64,000 nucleotides of DNA. It comes from Sphingomonas sp. BK235. GTDB taxonomy: Bacteria; Pseudomonadota; Alphaproteobacteria; Sphingomonadales; Sphingomonadaceae. Position 1 is the first letter of the stretch; every line of letters starts with the position of its first letter. Where the stretch lies: positions 62,001-126,000 of the forward strand of contig NZ_SLXN01000008.1 in the NCBI RefSeq assembly GCF_004345855.1. The letters run 5' to 3'. The notes under the pieces were generated by a model. The model was not told the origin of the DNA. It ran no database searches and was given only the letters and a program-made list of their open reading frames with translations. The position numbers and the translations under genes were made by a program. Below are positions 51,241 through 58,601 of this stretch, piece by piece.

Positions 51241-51254
51241 TGCCGTTAACGGCA
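51241..51254. promoter_or_regulatory. 14-bp perfect palindrome before the HTH gene
   Basis: TGCCGTTAACGGCA reads the same on both strands, nine bases after the stop of the preceding gene and 58 bases before the HTH gene start. It may be an operator for the HTH protein or a weak terminator stem; no T-run follows. Confidence 0.45.
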
Positions 51255-51312
51255 GGGTTGCCATCCCGAAACGCGAAAGGTTAGCAACGCTGTACCAGCC
51301 GGGAGATGGGCG

Positions 51313-51825
51313 ATGGGGGATCCGACACGGATGCCTGCGGGAGGGGCCACGCAGGAAGTAAAGAAGTCGTTTGAGTTAGAAGACTACGTAATCGAGCGGA
51401 TGAAGATCGCAGGTGTTAGCGTCCGCAACCTTGCAGTAAGCACCGGGCTTAAGAAGTCTCGCCTTCATGAGGGGCTCCACCGGGACATAGATAAACGCAT
51501 CCCGCTCCGTGTGCCTGAGATGAAGCTTGTCTTAGACGCCCTTGGCATTGATCGGAACGAGGCATTCTACGCACGAGAGGTGCTCGCGTCAGTGAGTGAC
51601 ATCACCTTCGATGAGGTGATCCGTGTGGCGGCCATGCTGTGTGAAATGAATAATGGGCTGCCACAGGAGGTTATTACTGTCATTCGGGCGGTGGATGGCC
51701 TTGATCTAAACGATGTACGCAGAGAACACGGTACAGCAGCTAGAGGCTTGGTGGTTCGATTGCTAGGTGATCGGTACACCGCTGTAGCCCGTCTTCGACG
51801 GAAAACTGACGGCTTCGAGGACTAG
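51313..51825 (+). CDS. helix-turn-helix protein, Cro/C1-like N-terminus
   Basis: 170 residues with GGGAG before the ATG. Residues about 22-80 (LEDYVIERMKIAGVSVRNLAVSTGLKKSRLHEGLHRDIDKRIPLRVPEMKLVLDALGI) fit an XRE-like HTH: a helix, the turn VSVRNLAVSTGLKKSRL, and a scaffold helix. The C-terminal half is helical, unassigned and probably an oligomerisation domain. Lower GC than tra genes. It sits between the tra control region and the replicon, so it is a candidate regulator of transfer or copy number. Confidence 0.6.
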   Translation: MGDPTRMPAGGATQEVKKSFELEDYVIERMKIAGVSVRNLAVSTGLKKSRLHEGLHRDIDKRIPLRVPEMKLVLDALGIDRNEAFYAREVLASVSDITFDEVIRVAAMLCEMNNGLPQEVITVIRAVDGLDLNDVRREHGTAARGLVVRLLGDRYTAVARLRRKTDGFED

Positions 51826-52051
51826 TAGAGGTCGCACCGGTATGGCCACCCAGCATTGCTCGGTGGCCGCTCACTTTTCCGGGGCCCTGAGCACAGAGGT
51901 GAGAGGGTCGAAGAAAGGCAGGCTGGCTGATTGCTGGCCTGAGCGCGCGCTACGGATTTGAGGATGGACGTCCGCCCTGCTACGAACGGGGCATGGCTTA
52001 CGTCGCAGTAATCCAGATCCCCGCGCCCACACCCAACCGCACCACGCCCCT

Positions 52052-52308
52052 TCGTGTCGCCGAAAGCACGAAGAGACAGGCGCTCCAGCGCTGCTCGCGT
52101 CACCGAAAGCACGAAGATCGGTTAGCCGAGGGGCGCGTACGGCCACAGCGGCAGAAAAAAGCGCCGAAATTCGCCCGATTCTACGTAGCGCGTTCGTGCT
52201 TTCAGCGACACGAGGGCAGAATCCTCGTGCTTTCGGCGACACAACGCGTCCCCGCTTCGTGCTATCAACGACACGAGGCCGACGGGGTTCGTGCTTTTGG
52301 CGACACGA
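52052..52308. repeat. iterons upstream of repA (six copies)
   Basis: Six copies of the core TCGTGTCGCCGAAAGCACG with T/CA flanks: direct at 52052 and 52095, inverted at 52193, 52224, 52256 and 52288. The inverted four are spaced 31-32 bases, about three helical turns. Each unit has TTCGTG...CACGAA ends that are themselves inverted. These are typical initiator-binding iterons and mark an origin. The remaining gap sequence from 51826 to 52051 shows no gene. Confidence 0.88.
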
Positions 52309-52402
52309 GCTCAGGATACGACACGTCGTCATGGCTCACCAACAATCAGGCTGCGAGATCGCACGGATCTCGAGAGATGCCCCACAAGAGAGCAGGTTGA
52401 AT

Positions 52403-53263
52403 ATGTCCGAGGAAAAGCAAGGCGAGCTTTTCTCACTCGATAGTCCGCTGCTTGGTGGAGTCCAGGGAGAGAGGTCGCTGATGGCGTACCCATTTTTCGC
52501 CTTAACGAAAGCGGCTTGGACAAAGCCGCTCGCGTATCGAACAGATGAGGTCTCAATAGAGATCGGGCCGGGGCCTAAAGGTGTCGCGACCATCTACGAC
52601 AAAGAGATCTTGCTCTATATCGCCAGCCTTATGGTCTCCAAGCTCGACGCAGGGCAGAGAGTTGGCCAGACCTTCCAATTTACAGCCAATGATCTCTTCA
52701 GGGTTACAGGCATCAATAGCTCGTCGCGCTCGTATAGTAGACTCTCCGACGCGCTAGAGCGGTTACAGGGTACGCAGATAAAGACCAACATCGAAGCGGG
52801 CGGCTCAGGGGAAGAGGGCTTCTTCTCCTGGCTGGAGGCGGCGAGTCTCCAATACACAAAGACGCCAACTGGCGAAAAACGGCTCAAGTCGATCAAGGTG
52901 CGCCTGTGCGACTGGTTGTACCGCGCCATCATGGTCGACCGCCATGTCTTGGAATATGCACCAAGTTACTTTGAGCTCGGTCCGGTCGAGCGACGGTTAT
53001 ACGAGGTATCGAGGTCTTTGTGCGTTGAAGGGCCAGTTTCGGTAGCACTCGATGACCTTCGCCTTCAGCTAGGCTACCAAGCGAGCCTGCGCCACTTCAA
53101 GTACGACCTGACAAAGATCATAGAAGCTGATGTCATACCAGGCTTTCGCTTCGTGCTTGAGGAAGACGAGGCACGAGCGACGACGACTGCAGCGGGCCGT
53201 ACAATTCGTGAGTACCTCGTGAAAATCCTTCCGGATGGCATGAGCAAACGCCTCAGCTCTTGA
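52403..53263 (+). CDS. repA: plasmid replication initiator protein A (RPA family)
   Basis: 286 residues matching the alphaproteobacterial plasmid initiator family: RSLMAYPFFALTKAAWTKPLAYRTDEVSIEI, then GVATIYDKEILLYIASLM and a double winged-helix body (TFQFTANDLFRVTGINSSSRSYSRLSDALERLQGTQIKTNI). It binds the surrounding iterons to open the origin. ATG at 52403, MSEEKQGELFSL. A longer open frame upstream crosses the iterons and is not likely translated. Confidence 0.9.
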   Translation: MSEEKQGELFSLDSPLLGGVQGERSLMAYPFFALTKAAWTKPLAYRTDEVSIEIGPGPKGVATIYDKEILLYIASLMVSKLDAGQRVGQTFQFTANDLFRVTGINSSSRSYSRLSDALERLQGTQIKTNIEAGGSGEEGFFSWLEAASLQYTKTPTGEKRLKSIKVRLCDWLYRAIMVDRHVLEYAPSYFELGPVERRLYEVSRSLCVEGPVSVALDDLRLQLGYQASLRHFKYDLTKIIEADVIPGFRFVLEEDEARATTTAAGRTIREYLVKILPDGMSKRLSS

Positions 53264-53309
53264 TCCTCGCTGATTCGCGGACGCGAACGGCAAAGATCGC
53301 GCGGGACGC

Positions 53310-53416
53310 TTTGTGTAGCTGAAAGCACGAAGAGATAAGCATCGCGAGCGCCGCAAACGGGCCTCGTGTCGCCGAAAGCACGAATATTAGTCGTCTCGTG
53401 TCGCCGAAAGCACGAA
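53310..53416. repeat. iterons downstream of repA (three copies)
   Basis: Three direct copies of the same unit as upstream of repA: at 53310-53331 (degenerate, TTTGTGTAGCTGAAAGCACG), 53363-53384 and 53395-53416. The last two are identical over 22 bases and 32 bases apart. They extend the origin/incompatibility region to both sides of repA. Confidence 0.85.
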
Positions 53417-53518
53417 TTTCGCGTGTTTCACGAGGCGGCATCGTGCGGCACATTGCTGAACGACGGCGCACTTCTCGCGTCGCACGACAATAGGATCGGC
53501 TGTGACCACATAAACGAA

Positions 53519-53540
53519 TGCCCGGCACGAAGGCCGGGCA
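53519..53540. terminator. 8-bp perfect stem-loop downstream of repA iterons
   Basis: TGCCCGGC (53519-53526) pairs with GCCGGGCA (53533-53540) around a six-base loop. No T-run. It may end repA transcription or shield the gene at 53691. The gap 53264-53690 otherwise holds only iterons and unassigned sequence. Confidence 0.45.
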
Positions 53541-53690
53541 CCCTGAAACTCATATGTCCACGCCGGCAAGCGTGAACGGGAGAGCACTACGCTCCCGATA
53601 TACGAGTTTCTGAGCCTCGGTTCAAGGGAGCGCGTTTCGCGCCACGCTATCGCTTTGCCTGGTCCCGGCCTCCGAGAAGGAGGGTGGAAC

Positions 53691-54500
53691 GTGGAAGCTA
53701 TACACATCGGGGGAGCCGCCTTGGCGGCGCTCTCCGGCATGCCGATTGGGGGGAAGGGCGGACGCTCTGGCGCACCTCACCGGACCGGAGCGGCCGTGCG
53801 CGCGAACAGCATCGAGGCGGGCACCTTCGAGGACACGTTTTTCCCGCGGCTGGCAGCCGGCGAGACCGACAGAATGCTACGCGGCGCCAGGAAGGCGCTG
53901 GACAATGCCAACGGCTTGCGACGGATCGCTCGCAAAGGAGAGCGCAAGCTGTCGTGCGCAGAACGGATCCTGGCGCGATTGACTGCCACGGCGGTGCGCG
54001 TCTTCGAGGAGCTTCTCACCCTCGCGCGCCTGAACGACGGACGCGTCTTCCCGACCTACGATTACCTGGTGGAGCGTACACACCTCGGCCGGTCGACCAT
54101 CCAGCGCGCCCTTCCGATCCTTGAGGAGAACGGCTTCATTCTGAAGCAGCGCCGGTGCAAGCGCATCGACGCCTCGGGCCCGGGCCCCCGCTATGAGCAG
54201 ACGTCGAACGCCTATCGAGTGCTTCTACCCAAGGCTGTCATTGCTATGCTCCCCCGCTGGATGCGACCCGCGCCGCTTCCCGTCGATCAGGAGCAGCTCG
54301 CCTGTGATCGCGCCGAGGAAACAAAGGCAATGCTCGCCACCCTCTCGTGCAAGGAGTTTGCGGAGGCGACGGTTACGGGCCCGATGGGCAAGGTTCTTGC
54401 CATGTTAGGAGCTGGAATCGATCGCCGAGAGCGTGAGGTTCAACTAGATGCTCAACCGCTAATAGATTCATATATTCAGGGCGGAACGGTGTTGGCCTAG
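53691..54500 (+). CDS. winged-helix plasmid replication/maintenance protein
   Basis: 269 residues from a GTG preceded by AAGGAGGGTGG. Residues about 100-170 (RILARLTATAVRVFEELLTLARLNDGRVFPTYDYLVERTHLGRSTIQRALPILEENGFILKQRR) form a replication-initiator-like winged helix. The N-terminal 45 residues are Gly/Ala-rich. The protein resembles helix-turn-helix proteins found next to repA in sphingomonad and rhizobial plasmids. A role in replication control is inferred from place. Confidence 0.65.
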   Translation: MEAIHIGGAALAALSGMPIGGKGGRSGAPHRTGAAVRANSIEAGTFEDTFFPRLAAGETDRMLRGARKALDNANGLRRIARKGERKLSCAERILARLTATAVRVFEELLTLARLNDGRVFPTYDYLVERTHLGRSTIQRALPILEENGFILKQRRCKRIDASGPGPRYEQTSNAYRVLLPKAVIAMLPRWMRPAPLPVDQEQLACDRAEETKAMLATLSCKEFAEATVTGPMGKVLAMLGAGIDRREREVQLDAQPLIDSYIQGGTVLA

Positions 54501-54661
54501 CCGGCCAACGAGCTTGAAAGCCCGCGGAGAAGGACACGAACACACGACAAGCACCGATCGTGGCAACGCCCGGACGTGCCGGCTACGCCGCCACGGTGCT
54601 CCCTAGGGGGAGCATGCGGTTTCTGCTGTCCGTCATGCCGAGGACAGCGCTTGCGGGCAGC

Positions 54662-55552
54662 TTAGAACTGGGAGAGGCCGACCGTACGATAAGGCAATGG
54701 CGGCAGTGTCGAGCGCAACGTCGGCGATCCCGGTGCCGCGGTCAGCCGCGACCAGTTGGCGATGATGTCGGTGACATAAGCCTGGGTTTCTGCAATCCGG
54801 GGCACGAGCCCGTCACGAACACGACCAGGACCGGCATTGTAGGCGGCGAGCGCTAATTGGACCCGGCCAAACTTGTCGAGCTGCTGGCGCAGGTAGCGCG
54901 CCCCGCCGCGCATGTTCTGGTACGGATCGAGGCGATCAACCCCGAGCCCAGCCGCGGTGCCGGGCATCAGCTGCGCAAAGCCGAAGGCATTCTTTGGCGA
55001 GACGGCGAGCGGATTGTAGCGGCTTTCCCGAATGATCATCGCGTCGAACAAGCCCGTGGGGATACCATGCTCGCACGCGATCGAGCTCATCATGCCGTAA
55101 TAGGCCGCGCGGCGACCTTCGGCCTCTCGAGACAGGAAACCCGACGGTCGGTAAGCCAGTGGCGCGCAGCCCGGAACGAAGGCGGGCGCGGCGACCGTCT
55201 CGATGTTAGCTCGCATCCAGCCAGGAACTGCAATCGATGATGAGGTCGGGATCGCGGCAAACGAGGCCTGAGACACAGGAGGGGCTTCTACGAGACCAGC
55301 CAGCTCCCGCTTCATTCGAAACTCGACGTACCGTCGACTGAGATCGTGGACGGCGAACTCGGCAGGAAAGGCTGCATCTACCCCGACGTCCGATGATGAT
55401 GGAGCCGTGACGACGTCGCTCTCCGTGGTCGGTAAGGTAGTCATCGAGATCAACTCAACCCGTCTGGATGACGCCTGCTTTCGGTTCGCGGCCTGCGCCG
55501 TGCCGGTCAGCACCACACCTATTAGCGCTGCTCGAACGATCGTTCGCCGCAC
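54662..55552 (-). CDS. lytic transglycosylase, VirB1-like
   Basis: 296 residues with signal peptide (RAALIGVVLTGTAQA). The C-terminal SLT domain shows the catalytic Glu in MIIRESRYNPLAVSPKNAFGFAQLMPGTA and the AYNAGPGRV motif. The middle is a Ser/Ala-rich linker. It cuts peptidoglycan, as do conjugation transglycosylases (VirB1, F orf169), and probably opens the wall for the Tra channel although encoded about 4 kb from traA. It is on its own transcript. Confidence 0.88.
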   Translation of the reverse strand: MRRTIVRAALIGVVLTGTAQAANRKQASSRRVELISMTTLPTTESDVVTAPSSSDVGVDAAFPAEFAVHDLSRRYVEFRMKRELAGLVEAPPVSQASFAAIPTSSSIAVPGWMRANIETVAAPAFVPGCAPLAYRPSGFLSREAEGRRAAYYGMMSSIACEHGIPTGLFDAMIIRESRYNPLAVSPKNAFGFAQLMPGTAAGLGVDRLDPYQNMRGGARYLRQQLDKFGRVQLALAAYNAGPGRVRDGLVPRIAETQAYVTDIIANWSRLTAAPGSPTLRSTLPPLPYRTVGLSQF

Positions 55553-55667
55553 AATTACCTCCTGAAATCGTCGCTTCAGAGAAGTGGGCAGAAGCTATTC
55601 GAGCTTGTCAAGACGGCCAACCGAGCCGAAACTGCCCTCTAAACCGTGCCGGAAGGTCTCTTCGAGC

Positions 55668-56960
55668 ATGTGGTTGATCCATCGCGACACTGACGGACAA
55701 GGCCCAAATCGCATCCCACTTCCGCCTCAACTCCGCGAGGCGCTGGTGCGATGGTACGTGGGAGAGGGCTCGTTCCACGATGAGCAGGCCGGGATCACGC
55801 TGGTGCAGAACGCACGCATCGGCCATCGCTGGATCGCCTGCAGCTGCCTCGGCGCAGACAAACGCCCGCCGATCCTCACCCCTGCGTTCCTGTCGGAGGC
55901 CGAGACCTACTATCTGCGACGCCTGACGAGCGACAAGCGGCCGGAGCATCGTCCGGAGTGCCCCTTTTTCCGCGACCAGGTCACCAACCGCATCACGGAG
56001 GTGCGCTCCCACAACACGCCAACGGATCCACCGGCGGGGTTCTTCGAGGTGCTCCGGCCGGCGCCGGAGATGCTTGCCCAGCGTCCCGAGGAAGACAGCA
56101 ACGACGACCGGACACGCAACGCCTCGACCCCGCGGCTTGCTCGTTTGCTCTGGCGGCTGATGGACACCGCGGGCTCGAACAGCGTGCCTCCGCTAGGCGC
56201 CGGTCCTGACTGGTCGATCAAGGAAGGGTTCGCCGCCATCATCCGAGCGGCGGGCAAGATCGAGATTGCGCCCGGGATCGAGCTGGCGCGCGCGCTCTGG
56301 ACCCACGCCCGGCCGCTTGAGGCTAATGTCGTCTATGCGACGCTGCGTAGCCTCGCGCCGAACTGGCCCAAGGCGCATGCGCCGCAGGGCTTCGTGCTCC
56401 TCTACGCGCCGGCTGTTCAAGGCCACGAGATCCACGTCCCCGATGGCCTACCGGTCCACATCGCCAACCGCATCCAGTCGCCGTCGGTCTGCGGTAACCG
56501 CATCAGCGGACCGTTCCTCGTGCTGGTGGTCGCCGGCGAATACCCGGAGGCGCATGGCTACGCCCCGCTGCGCGCCTATGCGCAGCCGATCTACAGCGGA
56601 CGGCTGTTCGTGCCGGTAGAGTCTGACTTCGAGCGGAAGGTGCTCAAGCGCATCCTGGAGACGCAGCGGATGCTCCGCGGCAGCGGCATCGATCTCGCGA
56701 TCGGCAAGCCGCTCTTCGACACGATGACGCCAGACGGCCCGTGCCGGCCTGACTTTGTGCTTGAAGGACGATCGCGGGTGACGGGCGAGTTGCGCACGAT
56801 CGTGGTGGAGGCGATGGGCTTCGACACCGATGATTATCACGCCGCCAAGGCAATCACGCACCCACGGATGCGCCACATCGGCGAGCTGCTAAGCCTCACA
56901 CCCGCTGACGTTGAGGATGACGCAGCGCCTGCCTGGATCGCCGCGGCGCTCGCGCTTTAG
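55668..56960 (+). CDS. DUF1173-like plasmid protein
   Basis: 430 residues starting MWLIHRDTDG. It resembles, from memory, the DUF1173 proteins of alpha- and betaproteobacterial plasmids. An N-terminal region has possible zinc residues (ACSCLGA, PECPFF, with His nearby). The C-terminal about 90 residues carry a conserved-looking CRPDFVLEG...IVVEAMGF, with D and E spaced as in PD-(D/E)xK nucleases. Codon use matches neighbours. Its work is unknown; nucleic-acid binding or cutting is a possibility. Confidence 0.6.
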   Translation: MWLIHRDTDGQGPNRIPLPPQLREALVRWYVGEGSFHDEQAGITLVQNARIGHRWIACSCLGADKRPPILTPAFLSEAETYYLRRLTSDKRPEHRPECPFFRDQVTNRITEVRSHNTPTDPPAGFFEVLRPAPEMLAQRPEEDSNDDRTRNASTPRLARLLWRLMDTAGSNSVPPLGAGPDWSIKEGFAAIIRAAGKIEIAPGIELARALWTHARPLEANVVYATLRSLAPNWPKAHAPQGFVLLYAPAVQGHEIHVPDGLPVHIANRIQSPSVCGNRISGPFLVLVVAGEYPEAHGYAPLRAYAQPIYSGRLFVPVESDFERKVLKRILETQRMLRGSGIDLAIGKPLFDTMTPDGPCRPDFVLEGRSRVTGELRTIVVEAMGFDTDDYHAAKAITHPRMRHIGELLSLTPADVEDDAAPAWIAAALAL

Positions 56961-56964
56961 CGGA

Positions 56965-57234
56965 TCAGGACCAACTCATCGTCGCGGCAAAAGAGCCGAC
57001 GATCCCGAGCGTCACCGGGGTCGACAACAGATACAGCTTCTGCCAACGCCACCAAGCCTTCGGAAGAAGAAGAACCGCGCCGCGAATAGTACGGGCATCC
57101 TTCCAAACCTTGTCTTTCCAGAGCTGTTGCAAGGTCACAGTGACCGAAAGCGCCATCGCGATGGCGCAGCAGATGCCGGCCGCCAGGTAGATTGCGATCC
57201 AATTGGCAATCTCGATGGCCGAAAACTGCGACAT
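56965..57234 (-). CDS. small membrane protein
   Basis: 89 residues with two hydrophobic helices (IANWIAIYLAAGICCAIAMALSV and KLYLLSTPVTLGIVGSFAA) flanking a basic, Trp-rich middle (QQLWKDKVWKDARTIRGAVLLLPKAWWRW). AGAGGTGTGG precedes the ATG. Convergent with the DUF1173-like gene. No family recognised. The following 237 bases (57235-57471) hold no gene I can support. Confidence 0.5.
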   Translation of the reverse strand: MSQFSAIEIANWIAIYLAAGICCAIAMALSVTVTLQQLWKDKVWKDARTIRGAVLLLPKAWWRWQKLYLLSTPVTLGIVGSFAATMSWS

Positions 57235-57471
57235 CCACACCTCTTTTCGAAAGCGCGTGTCGACAAACAGGCGCCTATCGATTCTAGTTCCCAGGCAGCT
57301 TACGAGCGCAGGCTTTAGCACCCGGTAAACGGACCGGCACTAAGTAGCACCCCATTCTACAGGGGTAGAGATGGAGCGGAGAGGGAGGGAAGGAGCGGGC
57401 TGCTCGGGTGGCCTTGTTCTCCCTTCAATACGGGCTGCGTCACCGCCGCCCAGGCACGGGGTCTCTCCACC

Positions 57472-57693
57472 ATGCAACGTATCGTGCTTGTCATCCGCGA
57501 CCGTGGCCGAAAGGACATCGTCGCCTTCCATCCAACCGAACAGGCCGCCCGTGAGGCGCTGGCACACTATGTCCGCGAGCAGACGCCTGAGGCAGCGGAT
57601 CATGTCGGCGACGCAGAGCTGATCGCAGCCTATTTCGCTGACGAATCCGTCGCGCTCTACACCATCGCCGGCGTCCCCGCCGCGAAGTGCTGA
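57472..57693 (+). CDS. small hypothetical protein upstream of Toprim gene
   Basis: 73 residues, MQRIVLVIRDRGRKDIVAFH and onward. It looks like a small alpha/beta fold: a strand, HPTEQAAREALAHYVREQ helix, then ELIAAYFADESVALYTIAGV. It lies 12 bases before the Toprim gene on the same strand. Tiny proteins at this site are common on sphingomonad plasmids; the role is unknown. Confidence 0.55.
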   Translation: MQRIVLVIRDRGRKDIVAFHPTEQAAREALAHYVREQTPEAADHVGDAELIAAYFADESVALYTIAGVPAAKC

Positions 57694-57705
57694 TGGAGGC
57701 AAGCC

Positions 57706-58566
57706 ATGGCCATCATTGCCAACCGCCCGTCGCAGAAGCTGGTGGATCTCGTCGGGGCGCTCGGAGGATCCTGGCACGGTAACGTGGCGACGTGCCGCTG
57801 CCCTGCGCACGCTGATGGTACACCCAGCCTCTCGCTCCGGCAGGGCGATCGCGGACTGCTCGTCACGTGCTTCGCGGGGTGTGACCCCATCGATGTTCTG
57901 CGCGAGCTCGATCGCATCCCGCTTGGTCGGCGCTATGAGCCGCCGGAGACGCCGCGCGCAGCCGGCACTGCCAACATCGAACGGCTCTGGAACGACGCGC
58001 GACCTGTGCCTGGGACATGCGCCGAGCGCTACCTCGCCTCGCGCTTCCTTCTGCCGCTGCCGACCGACGTCCGCTTCCATCCGCGATGCCCGCTCGGCCC
58101 CAAGCCCCGGACCGTGTTCAAGCCCGCGCTCCTCGTGGCGGTTCGTGAAGCGCAGCGCCTGGTGGCGTTCCAGCGGATCTTCCTTGATCCCGCCAGTGCG
58201 GCCTACACCGAAAAGGCGACGCTTGGGACGCTCGGCACCGGCGCATGGCGCGGGGGTGGTCTGGGTCCCACTATCGGGCTTGCTGAAGGTTTCGAGACCG
58301 CCCGCGCCTGGTCGCTGCTGCGCGGGCTGCCGTGTTGGGCGTCGCTCGGCTCGCGCCGGCTCGACGTACTGACGCTCCCGTCCACGGTGACGAAGCTGAT
58401 CCTCGCCGGCGACAACGACCTGGCCGGACGGCGCGCGGTCGCGCGTAGCGCAGCCCGTTATGCGACCGACGAGCGCGTCATCGAGGCAGACTTACCTCCC
58501 GCGCCGTTCAACGATTGGGCCGAGGCGCTCGAGGCGAAAGAGAGGGGAGGGGGAGGAAGGCGGTGA
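57706..58566 (+). CDS. zinc-finger/Toprim primase-like protein
   Basis: 286 residues. An N-terminal CHC2-like zinc finger (Cys30, Cys32, His35, Cys55, Cys59: CRCPAHADGTPSL...CFAGC) resembles bacterial and phage primases. A Toprim domain follows with the acidic sets GLAEGFETA and ILAGDNDLAGR. No primase core or helicase domain, so it is a short plasmid Toprim protein of the kind found in conjugative elements; it may prime the entering strand. AAGCC-ATG and 12-base spacing suggest a run with the previous gene and the large helicase gene 35 bases downstream. Confidence 0.8.
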   Translation: MAIIANRPSQKLVDLVGALGGSWHGNVATCRCPAHADGTPSLSLRQGDRGLLVTCFAGCDPIDVLRELDRIPLGRRYEPPETPRAAGTANIERLWNDARPVPGTCAERYLASRFLLPLPTDVRFHPRCPLGPKPRTVFKPALLVAVREAQRLVAFQRIFLDPASAAYTEKATLGTLGTGAWRGGGLGPTIGLAEGFETARAWSLLRGLPCWASLGSRRLDVLTLPSTVTKLILAGDNDLAGRRAVARSAARYATDERVIEADLPPAPFNDWAEALEAKERGGGGRR

Positions 58567-58601
58567 GCTGCCGATTGGCAGCCTGACCAAGGGAGCCTTC
58601 C

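Noticed and set aside
51993..52400. A 135-codon frame running through the repA upstream iterons
   Set aside because: The translated repeats give no protein-like pattern; the iterons explain the open frame.
52052..53416. Possible CRISPR or integron attC sites
   Set aside because: Orientation changes, short gaps and position around a repA gene fit iterons; no integrase or cas gene is present.
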